Shown here: positions 19,118 through 28,991 of the stretch, piece by piece
Numbering within the stretch: position 1 is the first letter of the stretch
How the letters are laid out: every line of letters begins with the position of its first letter
Source of the DNA: G963674665 sp963674665
GTDB lineage: Bacteria > Desulfobacterota > Desulfovibrionia > Desulfovibrionales > Desulfovibrionaceae
DNA: 64,000 nt
Direction of reading: 5' to 3'
Assembly (NCBI GenBank): GCA_963674665.2
Contig: CAXXPL010000009.1
Span: 1,480,124 to 1,544,123 of the forward strand
Program-made: the position numbers and the translations under genes
The notes under the pieces: generated by a model
Told to the model about the DNA's origin: nothing
Seen by the model: the letters and a program-made list of their open reading frames with translations, nothing else
Database searches by the model: none

Positions 19118-19141
19118 AGGTACTAAGGTGAGGCTTCCAGC

Positions 19142-20434
19142 TTATTTCATGTCCTGACCGCTGGCGGCCTTCTGCATCTTGATCTCGACCTTCTCGGTCA
19201 GACCCTCGTAGTACTTGCGGAGCAGAACGAGGACTTCGTCGCGGCCGAAGTGATCGGGAACATCGGCGCCTTCGGACAGCATCTTGCGGAGCTTGGTTCC
19301 GGAGAGGATGACGCGGTCTTCCTTGCCGTGGGGGCAGGTGCGCATGGAGGCCATGCCGTCACACTTGAAGCAGTAGAAGGTCCAGTCGATTTTCAGGGGC
19401 TCGCAGAGCAGGGCCTTGCCGGGTTCGGGGCAGGCTTCGTTCACGTAGGGGATGCGATCGAAGATTTCCTGAGCCTCGAACAGGCCGTAGAAGTCGCCAA
19501 CACCGGCGTGGTCGCGGCCGATGATCATCTTGTTGACACCGTAGTTCTGACGGAAGGTGGCGTGCAGCAGAGCCTCGCGGGGACCGGCGTAACGCATGTC
19601 GAGGGGGTAGCCGCCCTGAACGACGTTGTCTTCCACGAAGTAGTTCTTCACCAGGGTGTCGATGCACTCAACGCGAGTCTCGGCGGGAATGTCGCCGGGC
19701 TTCAGGTTGCCGATGAGGGAGTGGATGATGACGCCGTCGCATACTTCCACGGCGATCTTGCACAGGTACTCGTGGGAGCGGTGCATGGGGTTACGCAACT
19801 GAAGAGCGGCAACGTTGGCCCAGCCCTTTTCCTCGAAGATTTTGCGGGTCTCGGAGGGGCGCAGGTATACGCCTTTGTACTTGGTGGGGTAGTTGCCCTC
19901 GGACAGCACCTTGATGGGGCCAGCCAGGCAGTACTCCTTGCGCTCCATGACCATCTTGACGCCGGGGTGGTCTTCCAGGGCGATTTCCATGAATTTGCCG
20001 CCGGTGGAATCTTCGCCGTTGCCCTTGTAGACCATCTCGGATTCCCAGGTCTTGTCGGCCTCGGTCATTTCGAACTTCTCGGTGACCTTCATGGTGGCAT
20101 AGATTTCGCCATCACGTTCCAGGGCGATCTCGTCGCCTTCGCTGATCTTGCCGGCGTCGGCGGCGGAGCAGGACAGCATCACGGGCACGGGCCAGAAGGT
20201 GCCGTCGGCCAAGGTGAACTTTTCACAAACGTTCTTCCAGTCAGCCTTTGTCATGAAGCCATCGAGAGGAGAAAAACCGCCGATGCCCATCATGATGATG
20301 TCGCCCTTTTCCTGAGCGGTGATCTCGATCTTGGTCAAGCCAGCGGCTTTTTTCTTTTCCTCTTCCAGGGCAGAGCCTTGGAGCAGGCATTCGACAAGGC
20401 CTTTGCCGCCATGAGGGGGTACCAGTTTCGACAT
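19142..20434 (-). CDS. sat: Dissimilatory sulfate adenylyltransferase (ATP sulfurylase)
   Basis: The 430-residue enzyme makes APS and pyrophosphate from ATP and sulfate, the activation step of sulfate reduction in the cytoplasm. It shows the QLRNPMHRSH motif (212-221) with the two active-site His residues (218, 221), a GRDHAGVGDFYG block and a Cys cluster (YCFKC...RTCPH) that fits the zinc site seen in homo-oligomeric Sat of sulfate reducers. Length is normal. GGAG lies before the ATG. It diverges from aprBA-qmoABCD, which uses its product, across an 891-bp regulatory region. A possible minus-strand promoter box TTGACA lies at 20598-20603. Confidence 0.98.
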   Translation of the reverse strand: MSKLVPPHGGKGLVECLLQGSALEEEKKKAAGLTKIEITAQEKGDIIMMGIGGFSPLDGFMTKADWKNVCEKFTLADGTFWPVPVMLSCSAADAGKISEGDEIALERDGEIYATMKVTEKFEMTEADKTWESEMVYKGNGEDSTGGKFMEIALEDHPGVKMVMERKEYCLAGPIKVLSEGNYPTKYKGVYLRPSETRKIFEEKGWANVAALQLRNPMHRSHEYLCKIAVEVCDGVIIHSLIGNLKPGDIPAETRVECIDTLVKNYFVEDNVVQGGYPLDMRYAGPREALLHATFRQNYGVNKMIIGRDHAGVGDFYGLFEAQEIFDRIPYVNEACPEPGKALLCEPLKIDWTFYCFKCDGMASMRTCPHGKEDRVILSGTKLRKMLSEGADVPDHFGRDEVLVLLRKYYEGLTEKVEIKMQKAASGQDMK

Positions 20435-21325
20435 GTGCCGTCTCCTTGCAAAAGTAGATGTTCAAGTTGATAATGATACATATAAAAACCTCAAACACTG
20501 AAAATGGCCGTCCGTGAACTCCCAACCTAAGTCGGACGGTACATAAGCCTCAATTTTATGAAACGCCGAAAAAGCCTTAGTGAAAAAAGTGTCAGGCTGT
20601 CAAGTGCTGAATAGGGGCGGCTGGGCGAATGTGAATGTTTTTTAATTTATGAAAAATCAATCTGTTAGAGTGCAGGGACAGGTGCTTGTGAAAAATGTGG
20701 AATAGGAATTGGAGGATAATGGTCTGAATTTATGTGAAATATGAGCTTGTGAAACAAATGCCGAGGGCGGGTCAAAATATATATTGATGCAGACAATCCC
20801 ATGGATTGAACCCTTGCATCATGTTTTTATTCGGGGTAATAGTCGCAGTGCTTGCTTACGAATCGGGTTTTTTCGTGAGTGGGCGGCAAGCGGGAGAAAA
20901 ACCCGAAACCCCCGAGAACGTATGCTTGACAGTCAGAAAGAGGCTTGTTAATAATCTCACAAGCACCGGCTGAGTGTCTTGTTTTATCAGGCGTGGCTGT
21001 GTGGGCACCGCAAGTTGAGGAGGATGGAATATGCTCCAAGGGCTGAAAGCCCTACGATTTTTCAAGGACGCCTCGCAAGGTGGGCAGGATTGCTCACCAG
21101 CGGGCTTGTGGTGTTCCTTGAATTGCGGTGGTCGTGGCTGCTACGCGGTTGTGTTTTCCGTGTGGCGGCTTTTTTTTGGCTGACGGGTTGCCAGTGAAGG
21201 GGCAGGGTGCGGGACAAGGCTCTGCTCTTTTCTTCAGTATATTGATGTTGCAACCGTCACGATAGCTCAGTATGCATTTTTGGCTGTGGTTCAACCCTTA
21301 ACTGTATTGTGTGGAGGAATTAAGT
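20435..21325. other. Long divergent regulatory region between sat and aprBA
   Basis: No gene is supported in these 891 bp. They hold the sat promoter region, a short hairpin (CCGTCCG at 20508, CGGACGG at 20533), two GCTTGTGAAA direct repeats exactly 60 bp apart (20684 and 20744) and the aprBA promoter at 20926. The repeats resemble half of a Rex-type TTGTGAAA site, and Rex is known to repress sat in Desulfovibrio vulgaris; the match is only partial. Confidence 0.5.
20926..20954 (+). promoter_or_regulatory. aprBA promoter, strong sigma-70 type
   Basis: TTGACA (20926-20931), a 17-bp spacer and TAATAA (20949-20954) are close to consensus. If used, the aprBA transcript has a leader of about 365 bases. 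Confidence 0.65.
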
Positions 21326-21829
21326 ATGCCGACTTATGTTGATCCGCAAAAGTGCGATGGCTGCAAGGGTGGTGAAAAGACCGCCTGCATGTACATCTGC
21401 CCCAATGACCTGATGATTCTTGATCCTGAGGAAATGAAGGCCTACAACCAGGAACCCGATGCTTGCTGGGAGTGCTACTCCTGTATCAAGATCTGCCCCC
21501 AGGGTGCCATCACCGCTCGCCCCTACGCCGACTTCGCTCCCATGGGCGGCACCAGTATCCCCCTGCGCGGTTCCGAAGACATCATGTGGACCATCAAGTT
21601 CCGCAACGGCAGCGTAAAGCGCTTCAAGTTCCCCATCCGCACCACGGCTGAAGGTTCCATCAAGCCCCTGGATGGCAAACCCGAAGCTGGCGACCTGGAA
21701 AGCGAACTGCTGTTCACCGAGACCGAACTTGCCAAGCCCGCCGAAGCTTTGGGCAAGAAGTTCGACGTGACCGAAGGTGACATGACCCAGTGCTGGCTCG
21801 ACGCCGGCTGCGAGGGTGGCAACAGGTAG
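21326..21829 (+). CDS. aprB: Adenylylsulfate (APS) reductase beta subunit
   Basis: The 167-residue ferredoxin-like subunit carries two [4Fe-4S] clusters, bound by Cys10, 13, 21, 25 and Cys47, 50, 53, 57. The first cluster has the insertion between its second and third Cys that is typical of AprB. The C-terminal tail wraps AprA in known structures. Electrons pass from the Qmo complex through these clusters to the FAD of AprA. The ATG at 21326 has GGAGG 8 bp before it. It is the first gene of aprBA, 54 bp ahead of aprA. The codon choice and strong signals suggest very high expression. Confidence 0.98.
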   Translation: MPTYVDPQKCDGCKGGEKTACMYICPNDLMILDPEEMKAYNQEPDACWECYSCIKICPQGAITARPYADFAPMGGTSIPLRGSEDIMWTIKFRNGSVKRFKFPIRTTAEGSIKPLDGKPEAGDLESELLFTETELAKPAEALGKKFDVTEGDMTQCWLDAGCEGGNR

Positions 21830-21883
21830 TTCAGGCCGTTCACTTAAGAAATTTCCAAATTTCACATTATAAGGAGATTTATC

Positions 21884-23872
21884 ATGCCGAAGATTCCCGT
21901 GAAGGAAGCCCCTCGCGGTTTGGCTCTGGCCGAACCCGAAGTAGTTGAGCAAGATGTTGACATTCTCCTGGTTGGCGGCGGCATGGGTAACTGTGGCGCG
22001 GCTATCGAGGTGATGGCCTGGTCCAAGAAATATGCCCCCGACCTGAAGATCCTGCTGGTCGACAAGGCCGCCCTCGAGCGTTCCGGCGCCGTGGCCCAGG
22101 GCCTGTCCGCCATCAACACCTACCTCGGCCAGAACAATGCTGACGACTACGTCCGCATGGTTCGCACCGACCTGATGGGCCTGGTCCGCGAAGACCTGAT
22201 CTTCGACCTCGGCCGTCACGTCGACGATTCCGTCCACATGTTCGAGGAATGGGGCCTCCCCCTGTGGGTCAAGAAAGACGGCAAGAACCTCGACGGCGCC
22301 GCCGCCAAGGCCGCCGGCCTGAAAGTCCGCGAAGGCGCCGAGCCTGTCCGTTCCGGCCGCTGGCAGATCATGATCAACGGTGAGTCCTACAAGGTCATCG
22401 TTGCTGAAGCCGCCAAGAACGCTCTGGGCGAAGAGCGCATCCAGGAGCGTATCTTCATCGTGAAGCTGCTGCTGGACGCCAACGAGCCCAACCGCATCGC
22501 CGGTGCCGTCGGCTTCAACCTCCGCGAAAACAAGGTTCACATCTACAAGTGCAACACCGCTCTGGTGGCTTGCGGCGGCGCCGTCAACGTGTACCGCCCC
22601 CGCTCCACTGGCGAGGGTATGGGCCGCGCCTGGTACCCCGTCTGGAACGCCGGTTCCACCTACACCATGTGTGCTCAGGTCGGCGCCGAAATGACCATGA
22701 TGGAAAACCGTTTCGTCCCCGCCCGCTTCAAAGACGGTTACGGCCCGGTCGGCGCCTGGTTCCTGCTGTTCAAGGCCAAAGCCACCAACTACAAGGGCGA
22801 AGACTACTGCGTGACCAACCGCGCCATGCTGAAGCCCTACGAGGAGCGCGGCTACGCCAAGGGCAACGTCATCCCCACCTGCCTGCGTAACCATATGATG
22901 CTCCGTGAAATGCGCGAAGGCCGTGGTCCCATCTACATGGACACCAAGACCGCCCTGCTGACCACCTTCGAGAGCCTGTCTCCCGCCGAGCAGAAGCACC
23001 TCGAAGCCGAAGCCTGGGAAGACTTCCTCGACATGTGTGTCGGTCAGGCCAACCTGTGGGCCGCCCGCAACATCGCTCCCGAGGAAAAGGGCTCCGAGAT
23101 CGCACCCACCGAGCCTTATCTGCTGGGTTCGCACTCCGGTTGCTGCGGCATCTGGGTCTCCGGTCCGGACGAGGAATGGGTTCCCGAGGACTACAAGGTC
23201 AAGGCCGACAACGGCAAGATCTACAACCGCATGACCACGGTCAACGGCCTGTTCACCTGCGCTGACGGCGTTGGCGCTTCCGGCCACAAGTTCTCCTCCG
23301 GCTCCCACGCCGAGGGTCGTATCGCCGGTAAGCAGATGGTGCGCTGGTGCGTGGATCACAAGGACTTCAAGCCCGCCATCAAGGAAAGCGCCGACGAACT
23401 GAAGCAGCTCATCTACCGCCCCTACTACAACTATGAGGCCGGTAAGGGCGCTTCCACCGACCCCGTTGTCAACCCCGAGTACATCTCGCCCAAGAACTTC
23501 ATGCTGCGCCTGATCAAGTGCACGGACGAGTACGGCGGCGGTTGCGGCACCTACTACACCTGCTCCGCGGCTTCCCTGGACACCGGCTTCGAGCTGATGG
23601 ACATGATGGAAGAAGACTCCCTGAAACTGGCCGCTCGTGACCTGCACGAACTGCTTCGCTGCTGGGAGAACTATCACCGTCTGTGGACTGTGCGCCTGCA
23701 CATGCTGCACATCCGGTTCCGCGAAGAGACCCGTTACCCCGGCTTCTACTACCGCGCCGACTTCATGGGTCTTGATGACAGCAAGTGGAAATGCTTCGTG
23801 AACTCTGTCTACGATCCCGAGAAGAAAGAGACCAAGATCTTCAAGAAGCCCTACTACCAGATCATTCCATAG
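21884..23872 (+). CDS. aprA: Adenylylsulfate (APS) reductase alpha subunit
   Basis: The 662-residue flavoprotein reduces APS to sulfite and AMP in the cytoplasm. It belongs to the fumarate reductase/succinate dehydrogenase flavoprotein group: an N-terminal FAD-binding GGGMGNCG site near residue 30, then ALERSGAVAQGLSAIN and a late GHKFSSGSHAEGRIAG block. The length is that expected for AprA. AAGGAG lies close before the ATG. It is encoded after aprB and before the qmo genes, which encode its electron donor. A strong terminator follows the stop codon, so qmo is probably transcribed separately or by read-through. Confidence 0.98.
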   Translation: MPKIPVKEAPRGLALAEPEVVEQDVDILLVGGGMGNCGAAIEVMAWSKKYAPDLKILLVDKAALERSGAVAQGLSAINTYLGQNNADDYVRMVRTDLMGLVREDLIFDLGRHVDDSVHMFEEWGLPLWVKKDGKNLDGAAAKAAGLKVREGAEPVRSGRWQIMINGESYKVIVAEAAKNALGEERIQERIFIVKLLLDANEPNRIAGAVGFNLRENKVHIYKCNTALVACGGAVNVYRPRSTGEGMGRAWYPVWNAGSTYTMCAQVGAEMTMMENRFVPARFKDGYGPVGAWFLLFKAKATNYKGEDYCVTNRAMLKPYEERGYAKGNVIPTCLRNHMMLREMREGRGPIYMDTKTALLTTFESLSPAEQKHLEAEAWEDFLDMCVGQANLWAARNIAPEEKGSEIAPTEPYLLGSHSGCCGIWVSGPDEEWVPEDYKVKADNGKIYNRMTTVNGLFTCADGVGASGHKFSSGSHAEGRIAGKQMVRWCVDHKDFKPAIKESADELKQLIYRPYYNYEAGKGASTDPVVNPEYISPKNFMLRLIKCTDEYGGGCGTYYTCSAASLDTGFELMDMMEEDSLKLAARDLHELLRCWENYHRLWTVRLHMLHIRFREETRYPGFYYRADFMGLDDSKWKCFVNSVYDPEKKETKIFKKPYYQIIP

Positions 23873-23885
23873 TGAACCTACAGTG

Positions 23886-23919
23886 AGCGGCTGCGGGCCA
23901 GTCCCGCAGCCGCTTTTTT
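23886..23919 (+). terminator. aprBA terminator
   Basis: AGCGGCTGCGGG and its exact complement form a 12-bp stem with a 5-base loop, followed by TTTTTT. It lies 14 bp after the aprA stop codon. Confidence 0.92.
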
Positions 23920-24164
23920 ACGAGGACCACACGCGGTCCGCAGCGGGCGCAGGGTCCCGCACACAATCAAGGGCCTTGGAAAAGGCCCACGTATTGTGTA
24001 AAGGGGGGGTGGCCAAGGCTGCGCCCCTTGGCTCTCCGATGCACCTGGGAATTATGATCCCGTTTATCATGCAGGGTCTGAGCCGGAGCTGTGACGCCGG
24101 AAAGTGATTGCTTCGGCTTGGGCCTCTCGCATGGAGGGCCGCAAAAACCGTACGGAGGAGTGTG

Positions 24165-25400
24165 ATGTCGAATTCGATACTCGTCATAGGAGGCGGCTTC
24201 AGTGGCATCACGGCCGCCCTGGAAGCCGCTGAAGTCGGCTATGAAGTTTTCATCGTTGAGAAAAGTCCGTATTTGGGCGGACGGGTGATGCAACTCAACA
24301 AGTATTTCCCGAAGCTTTGTCCTCCGTCCTGCGGTCTGGAAATCCAGTATCAGCGTATTCGCAAGAACCCCAAGGTGCATTTCTTCACCCAGTCCGAAGT
24401 GGTCAAGGTGAACGGCGACGTGGGCGACTACACGGTGACAGTCCGTGTGAACCCGCGCTACACCGCCCCCCATGGCGCGAACCTCTCCGAACTCGCCGCG
24501 GCACTGACGAGCGAGATCAAGGACGAGTTCAACTTCAATCTGGTCAGCAAGAAACCTTTGTACATGGATGTTCCGTTTGCGTTTCCGCACCGCTGGGTTC
24601 TGGAAAAGGACAAATTGAGCGACGAAGAGACCCGTGTGGTGCACAATTCCACCGCCATCGACCTTGACCAGGAACCTCGTGAGTTCTCCCTTTCCGTTGG
24701 GAGCATCGTGATCGCAACCGGCTGGAAGCCCTACGATGTTACGAAACTCACCAACCTGGGCGCCGGCGCTGTGAAAAACTGCATCTCCAACATGCAGATG
24801 GAGCGTCTTGCCTCGGCCAGCGGCCCCACCAAGGGCAAGATTCTACGTCCGTCAGATGGTCAGGCTCCCAAGCGCATCGCGTTCGTGCAGTGCGCCGGGT
24901 CCCGCGACCAGAACCACCTCAATTTTTGCTCGTACATCTGTTGCATGGCTTCCCTCAAGCAGGCGACGTACATCCGCGAGCAGTACCCCGACGCGGAAGT
25001 AGTTGTTTACTACATCGATTTGCGGACCCCCGAGCGTTACGACAAGTTCAAGCGCATGGTGGAAGCGGACGAGAAGATCACCTTGGTCAAGGGCAAGGTG
25101 GCCGGTGTATCCGAAAGCGACAACGGAAATGTGGTGGTAGAGGTTGAAGACGCCGTGAAGGGCGTGAAAATGGAATCGACGTTCGACATGGTCGTGCTCG
25201 CCACGGGTATGCAACCGAGCCTGGCTGACAAGCGCCTGCCTCTCGATGTGCCCCTCGACGAGGATGGTTTCATCGTTGGCGGCGAAGAAAAGGGCATTTT
25301 TGCCGCTGGCTGCGCCAAGAAGCCGTTGGACGTGATGAAGTCCGCGCAGTCCGCTACTGGCGCCGCAATGCGAGCCATCCAAACGGTGAGAGGGAGGTAG
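24165..25400 (+). CDS. qmoA: Quinone-interacting membrane-bound oxidoreductase subunit QmoA
   Basis: The 411-residue FAD protein resembles HdrA. It starts with a dinucleotide-binding GGGFSGIT loop and has a second conserved block, FVQCAGSRD, and a C-terminal GIFAAGCAKKP FAD motif. QmoA is a cytoplasmic subunit of the complex that passes electrons between menaquinol and APS reductase. The ATG at 24165 follows GGAGGAG directly; the open frame upstream to 24108 is not protein-like. It is 6 bp from qmoB, in the conserved order aprBA-qmoABC. Confidence 0.96.
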   Translation: MSNSILVIGGGFSGITAALEAAEVGYEVFIVEKSPYLGGRVMQLNKYFPKLCPPSCGLEIQYQRIRKNPKVHFFTQSEVVKVNGDVGDYTVTVRVNPRYTAPHGANLSELAAALTSEIKDEFNFNLVSKKPLYMDVPFAFPHRWVLEKDKLSDEETRVVHNSTAIDLDQEPREFSLSVGSIVIATGWKPYDVTKLTNLGAGAVKNCISNMQMERLASASGPTKGKILRPSDGQAPKRIAFVQCAGSRDQNHLNFCSYICCMASLKQATYIREQYPDAEVVVYYIDLRTPERYDKFKRMVEADEKITLVKGKVAGVSESDNGNVVVEVEDAVKGVKMESTFDMVVLATGMQPSLADKRLPLDVPLDEDGFIVGGEEKGIFAAGCAKKPLDVMKSAQSATGAAMRAIQTVRGR

Positions 25401-25406
25401 CGCACA

Positions 25407-27713
25407 ATGGCCGATAAAATAGGTGTCTATTTCGATGAATCCAGCATCGGCCCGTACTTCGATTACGAGGAACTGGTCGATTTCGTGGAAAACAAGTGGG
25501 CTGACCTTTGCGTGGTGGCCAAGTCCCACAAATTGCTCCCCGGTGCTGACGGGGTGAAAATGATCGAGGACGACATTGTCGAGAACGAGCTCGACGGCGT
25601 CGTCATCTGTGGCTCCTCCCCGCGCGTGGACTGGGACGCCTACATGTTCGAAGGCGTCATGGTGGAGCGGGTCAACCTCCGCGAACACTGTGTGTTGAGC
25701 TACATGGACCCTGACGGGGCCGAACTGGAAGCAGGCGAGGATACCCCCGAAACCCTGCTCGGCATCGTCAAGGACTACATCGCCATGGGTGTGGTCAAGC
25801 TCAAGAACACCAAGGTTCCCGAGCCCGAAGACATCGAGATCACCAAGACCATCATGGTCCTTGGCGGCGGATGGAGCGGCATCACCTCGGCCCTGGCCGC
25901 CTCCAACGCCGGCTACGACGTGGTGATAGTTGAAAAGGAGGGCGTCCTGGGCGGTCACGCCGCCCAGATGTACAAGAGTTCTCCCCTGAAGCACCCCTAC
26001 CAGGAGCTGCAGGACACCGGCATCGACAAGAAGATCGCCGCTGTTGAAGCCGCCGATAATATCAAGGTACTGACCAGCGCCAAGCTCGTTTCCCTGCAGG
26101 GCGCGCCCGGCAAGTACACCGCCACGGTCTCCGTCTCCGGCTCCGAGCAGGAAATGAACATTGGCTCAGTGGTTCTGGCCACCGGCTGGCAGGAGCAGAG
26201 CACCGACTACCTCAAGCCCCTGGGCTACGGCAGCGTACAGAACGTTGTCACTACCTGGGAATTCGAAAAGATGGCCAAGGAGACCGGTATCCTCCGTCCC
26301 TCCGATAGTAAGCCCGCCAAGACCGTGGCCTTCATTCTGAACACCACGAGCTGCGAGCCCGAGGTCCTGTACAAGCCCCTGTGCGATCAGCAGTGCGCGG
26401 ACGAAGAGGCTGAAAAGGCCGAGGAGAAGAAGGAAGAGGAAGCCAAGGACAAGAGCTACAAGCACAAGGACCTGGAAGGCGCCCAGCACCTGCCCATGTC
26501 CCTGAGCGTGAACAGCGTCGTGGCCCTGAAACAGGCCAAGTACCTGCGCGAGAAACAGGGTGACGGTATCGCCTACATCTTCTACGACCACATGATCATC
26601 CCCGGCATCCACGAGCGTTTTTACAAGGCCGCTCAGGACGACCTGGGCGTGATGCTGACCAAGGCCGACATCGCCGGCATCGAGCAGGCCGAGGACGGCG
26701 GCGTGATCATCAAGGCCAAGAACACCCTCATCGGTGGCGACATCGAGGTCAAGGTGGACATGGTGGTCCTGCCCACCGGTATCGTGCCTTCCACGGCCAA
26801 GGACCCCATCATCAACCTTGTCTACCGCCAGGGACCCAACTTCCCGGACCTGGGGCTCTTCGAGGGTTTCGCGGATTCCAACTACATCTGCTTCCCCTAC
26901 GAGACCCGCCGCACAGGCGTGTACGCCGCGGGCAGCGTCCGCCAGCCCATGCTCATGGATGCGGCCGAGGACGATTCCTACGGCGCGGCCCTCAAGGCCA
27001 TCCAATGCATCGAGTCCTCCAACAGGGGTGTCTCCGTACACCCGCGCTCCGGCGACCTCTCCTACCCGGTGTTCAACTTCGTACGCTGCACCCAGTGCAA
27101 GCGCTGCACCGAGGAATGTCCCTTTGGCGCCCTGGACGATGACGAGAAGGGCACGCCGCTGCCGAACCCCACGCGCTGCCGTCGCTGCGGCACCTGCATG
27201 GGCGCCTGCCCCGAGCGTGTCATCTCCTTCGACAACTACGGCATCGGCATGATGTCCGAGATGATCCGTCAGTACAACGTGCCCGACGACATCAACGAGG
27301 GAGGCCCCCGTATCCTGATCCTGGCTTGCGAAAACGACGCCTATCCCGCGCTGGATATGGCCGCGTTGCGGGGCCACAAGTGGAGCCCCTATGTGCGTGT
27401 CATCCCGGTACGCTGTCTGGGCTCCGTCAACGCGGTCTGGATCAAGGACGCCATGAGCCGCGGTACCGACGGAGTCATGTTACTGGGCTGCAAGTACGGT
27501 GACGACTACCAGTGCCACTTCGTGAAGGGCAGCGAAATCTGCAATCGCCGCAAGGAGAATATAGCCGAGACCCTGAAACAGCTCGGCATCGAACCCGAAC
27601 GCGTGGAGCAGTACGAAGTTGCCATCGACGAGTACGACACTATCCCGGGTCTCATCGAAGAGTTCATGGATATGGTCCTGAGAATAGGCCCGAACCCGTT
27701 CAAGGGCTATTAA
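25407..27713 (+). CDS. qmoB: Quinone-interacting membrane-bound oxidoreductase subunit QmoB
   Basis: The 768-residue protein is HdrA-like with extra domains. An N-terminal region precedes an FAD-binding GGGWSGIT loop near residue 155. A highly charged Glu/Lys insertion follows near residues 330-355. Two [4Fe-4S] motifs (CTQCKRCTEECP and CRRCGTCMGACP) lie near 565-605. A C-terminal MvhD/HdrD-delta-like domain with conserved Cys in VRCLGSVNAVW and LLGCKYGDDYQCH completes it. It forms the cytoplasmic part of Qmo with QmoA. It is tightly spaced with qmoA (6 bp) and qmoC (12 bp), so the three are one operon. Confidence 0.96.
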   Translation: MADKIGVYFDESSIGPYFDYEELVDFVENKWADLCVVAKSHKLLPGADGVKMIEDDIVENELDGVVICGSSPRVDWDAYMFEGVMVERVNLREHCVLSYMDPDGAELEAGEDTPETLLGIVKDYIAMGVVKLKNTKVPEPEDIEITKTIMVLGGGWSGITSALAASNAGYDVVIVEKEGVLGGHAAQMYKSSPLKHPYQELQDTGIDKKIAAVEAADNIKVLTSAKLVSLQGAPGKYTATVSVSGSEQEMNIGSVVLATGWQEQSTDYLKPLGYGSVQNVVTTWEFEKMAKETGILRPSDSKPAKTVAFILNTTSCEPEVLYKPLCDQQCADEEAEKAEEKKEEEAKDKSYKHKDLEGAQHLPMSLSVNSVVALKQAKYLREKQGDGIAYIFYDHMIIPGIHERFYKAAQDDLGVMLTKADIAGIEQAEDGGVIIKAKNTLIGGDIEVKVDMVVLPTGIVPSTAKDPIINLVYRQGPNFPDLGLFEGFADSNYICFPYETRRTGVYAAGSVRQPMLMDAAEDDSYGAALKAIQCIESSNRGVSVHPRSGDLSYPVFNFVRCTQCKRCTEECPFGALDDDEKGTPLPNPTRCRRCGTCMGACPERVISFDNYGIGMMSEMIRQYNVPDDINEGGPRILILACENDAYPALDMAALRGHKWSPYVRVIPVRCLGSVNAVWIKDAMSRGTDGVMLLGCKYGDDYQCHFVKGSEICNRRKENIAETLKQLGIEPERVEQYEVAIDEYDTIPGLIEEFMDMVLRIGPNPFKGY

Positions 27714-27725
27714 GAGGAGATGATC

Positions 27726-28946
27726 ATGGCGCAAGCAACTCGCATCCAACCGGACCTTGAGTTCATAAAGGAATTGCAGTCCGTTGGCGGGGAATCGCTG
27801 AAAAAATGCTATCAGTGCGCCACGTGTAGCGTGGTGTGTCCTATCTCCCCGGCCAGTCAACCCTTTCCGCGCAAGGAGATGATCTGGGCGCAGTGGGGGT
27901 TGAAGGACAAGCTCATGAATAACGTGGACATCTGGCTGTGCCACAACTGCGGCACCTGCTCCGAGATGTGTCCACGCGGGGCGAAGCCTGGTGACCTGAT
28001 TTCCGCCCTGCGCAACATGACCTTCCAGAAGCTGATCGGCCCCTCGGTTATCGGCAAGTGGATGAGCTCTCCCAAGTACCTGCCCATCCTCATCGCCATC
28101 CCGGCCATCCTGTTCCTGTTGGTCTGGATCATTCGCGCTTACTTAGTCGGCAGCGCCTTCCCCACCATGGAAGACGGCTCCATCGTGTATGGCAACATCT
28201 TCTACGGCGACTACACCATCGACCCCATCTTCGGCGCTGTGGCCCTGCTCGTTACCATCGCCTTCATCTGCGGGATCAGGAACCTGATCAAGAGCTTCCA
28301 GGCCGATGGCACGGTGCTGTACATCGGTGGTGAGAAGAAACACTGGATCAAGCATCTCCTGGAAGTTATCTTCGGCGAGATCCTCCCCCACAGCAAGTTC
28401 AAGGATTGCGGCGAGGACAAGAGTGATCGCAAGATCGGGCACATGGCCCTGCTCTTCGGCTTCATCGCCCTGGCCATCGTCACCGGCGTGGTGGCCGGCG
28501 GTCACTGGGGTGGGAGAATCCTCGGTAGTGGCGCCGCAGACGCTGGGGCCTTTGCCAGGATGTTTCATGGCTTTGGTGAAATGACCCATACGCCCCTGTC
28601 CCAGGGCAACGCCATCAAGGTGCTTGCCAACATCGGCGCCATCCTGCTGGTGGTGGGCCTGGGCTTCCTCACAGCCATCCGACTGAATAAGGACGAGAAG
28701 CAAAGCTCCTCCTCCTACTACGACTGGTATCTGCTCGGCGTGATCTGGGCCGTGGCCCTCACCGGTATCGGCAGCGAGTTGCTGCGCCTGGCCGAGCTCA
28801 AGTACCTGGCCTTCCCTGTGTACTACTGCCACCTCGTGGCGGTGTTCATGCTTTTCGCTTACTTGCCCTGGTCCAAGCTGGGGCACTTGGTATACAGAAC
28901 AACGGCGCTCACCTATGCACGGTACATGGGCCGTAAGACCCTTTGA
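27726..28946 (+). CDS. qmoC: Quinone-interacting membrane-bound oxidoreductase subunit QmoC
   Basis: The 406-residue membrane subunit fuses an HdrC-like ferredoxin domain to an HdrE-like cytochrome b domain. Two cluster motifs, CYQCATCSVVCP and CHNCGTCSEMCP, lie in the first 90 residues. About six transmembrane helices follow, with His residues suited to heme b binding. It takes electrons from menaquinol. The ATG at 27726 has GAGGAG 6 bp before it; an ATG two codons earlier (27720) is too close to that site. It is the last of the three core qmo genes. Confidence 0.96.
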   Translation: MAQATRIQPDLEFIKELQSVGGESLKKCYQCATCSVVCPISPASQPFPRKEMIWAQWGLKDKLMNNVDIWLCHNCGTCSEMCPRGAKPGDLISALRNMTFQKLIGPSVIGKWMSSPKYLPILIAIPAILFLLVWIIRAYLVGSAFPTMEDGSIVYGNIFYGDYTIDPIFGAVALLVTIAFICGIRNLIKSFQADGTVLYIGGEKKHWIKHLLEVIFGEILPHSKFKDCGEDKSDRKIGHMALLFGFIALAIVTGVVAGGHWGGRILGSGAADAGAFARMFHGFGEMTHTPLSQGNAIKVLANIGAILLVVGLGFLTAIRLNKDEKQSSSSYYDWYLLGVIWAVALTGIGSELLRLAELKYLAFPVYYCHLVAVFMLFAYLPWSKLGHLVYRTTALTYARYMGRKTL

Positions 28947-28991
28947 TGACCGCTAAAACCAGAGAGTTTTCCTCAAGTAAAGGAGGCAGAT

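Noticed and set aside
21320..23710. A 796-residue open frame antisense to aprA
   Set aside because: It is a shadow of codon bias in a highly expressed GC-rich gene. It lacks a ribosome-binding site and any domain pattern, and aprBA is certain on the other strand.
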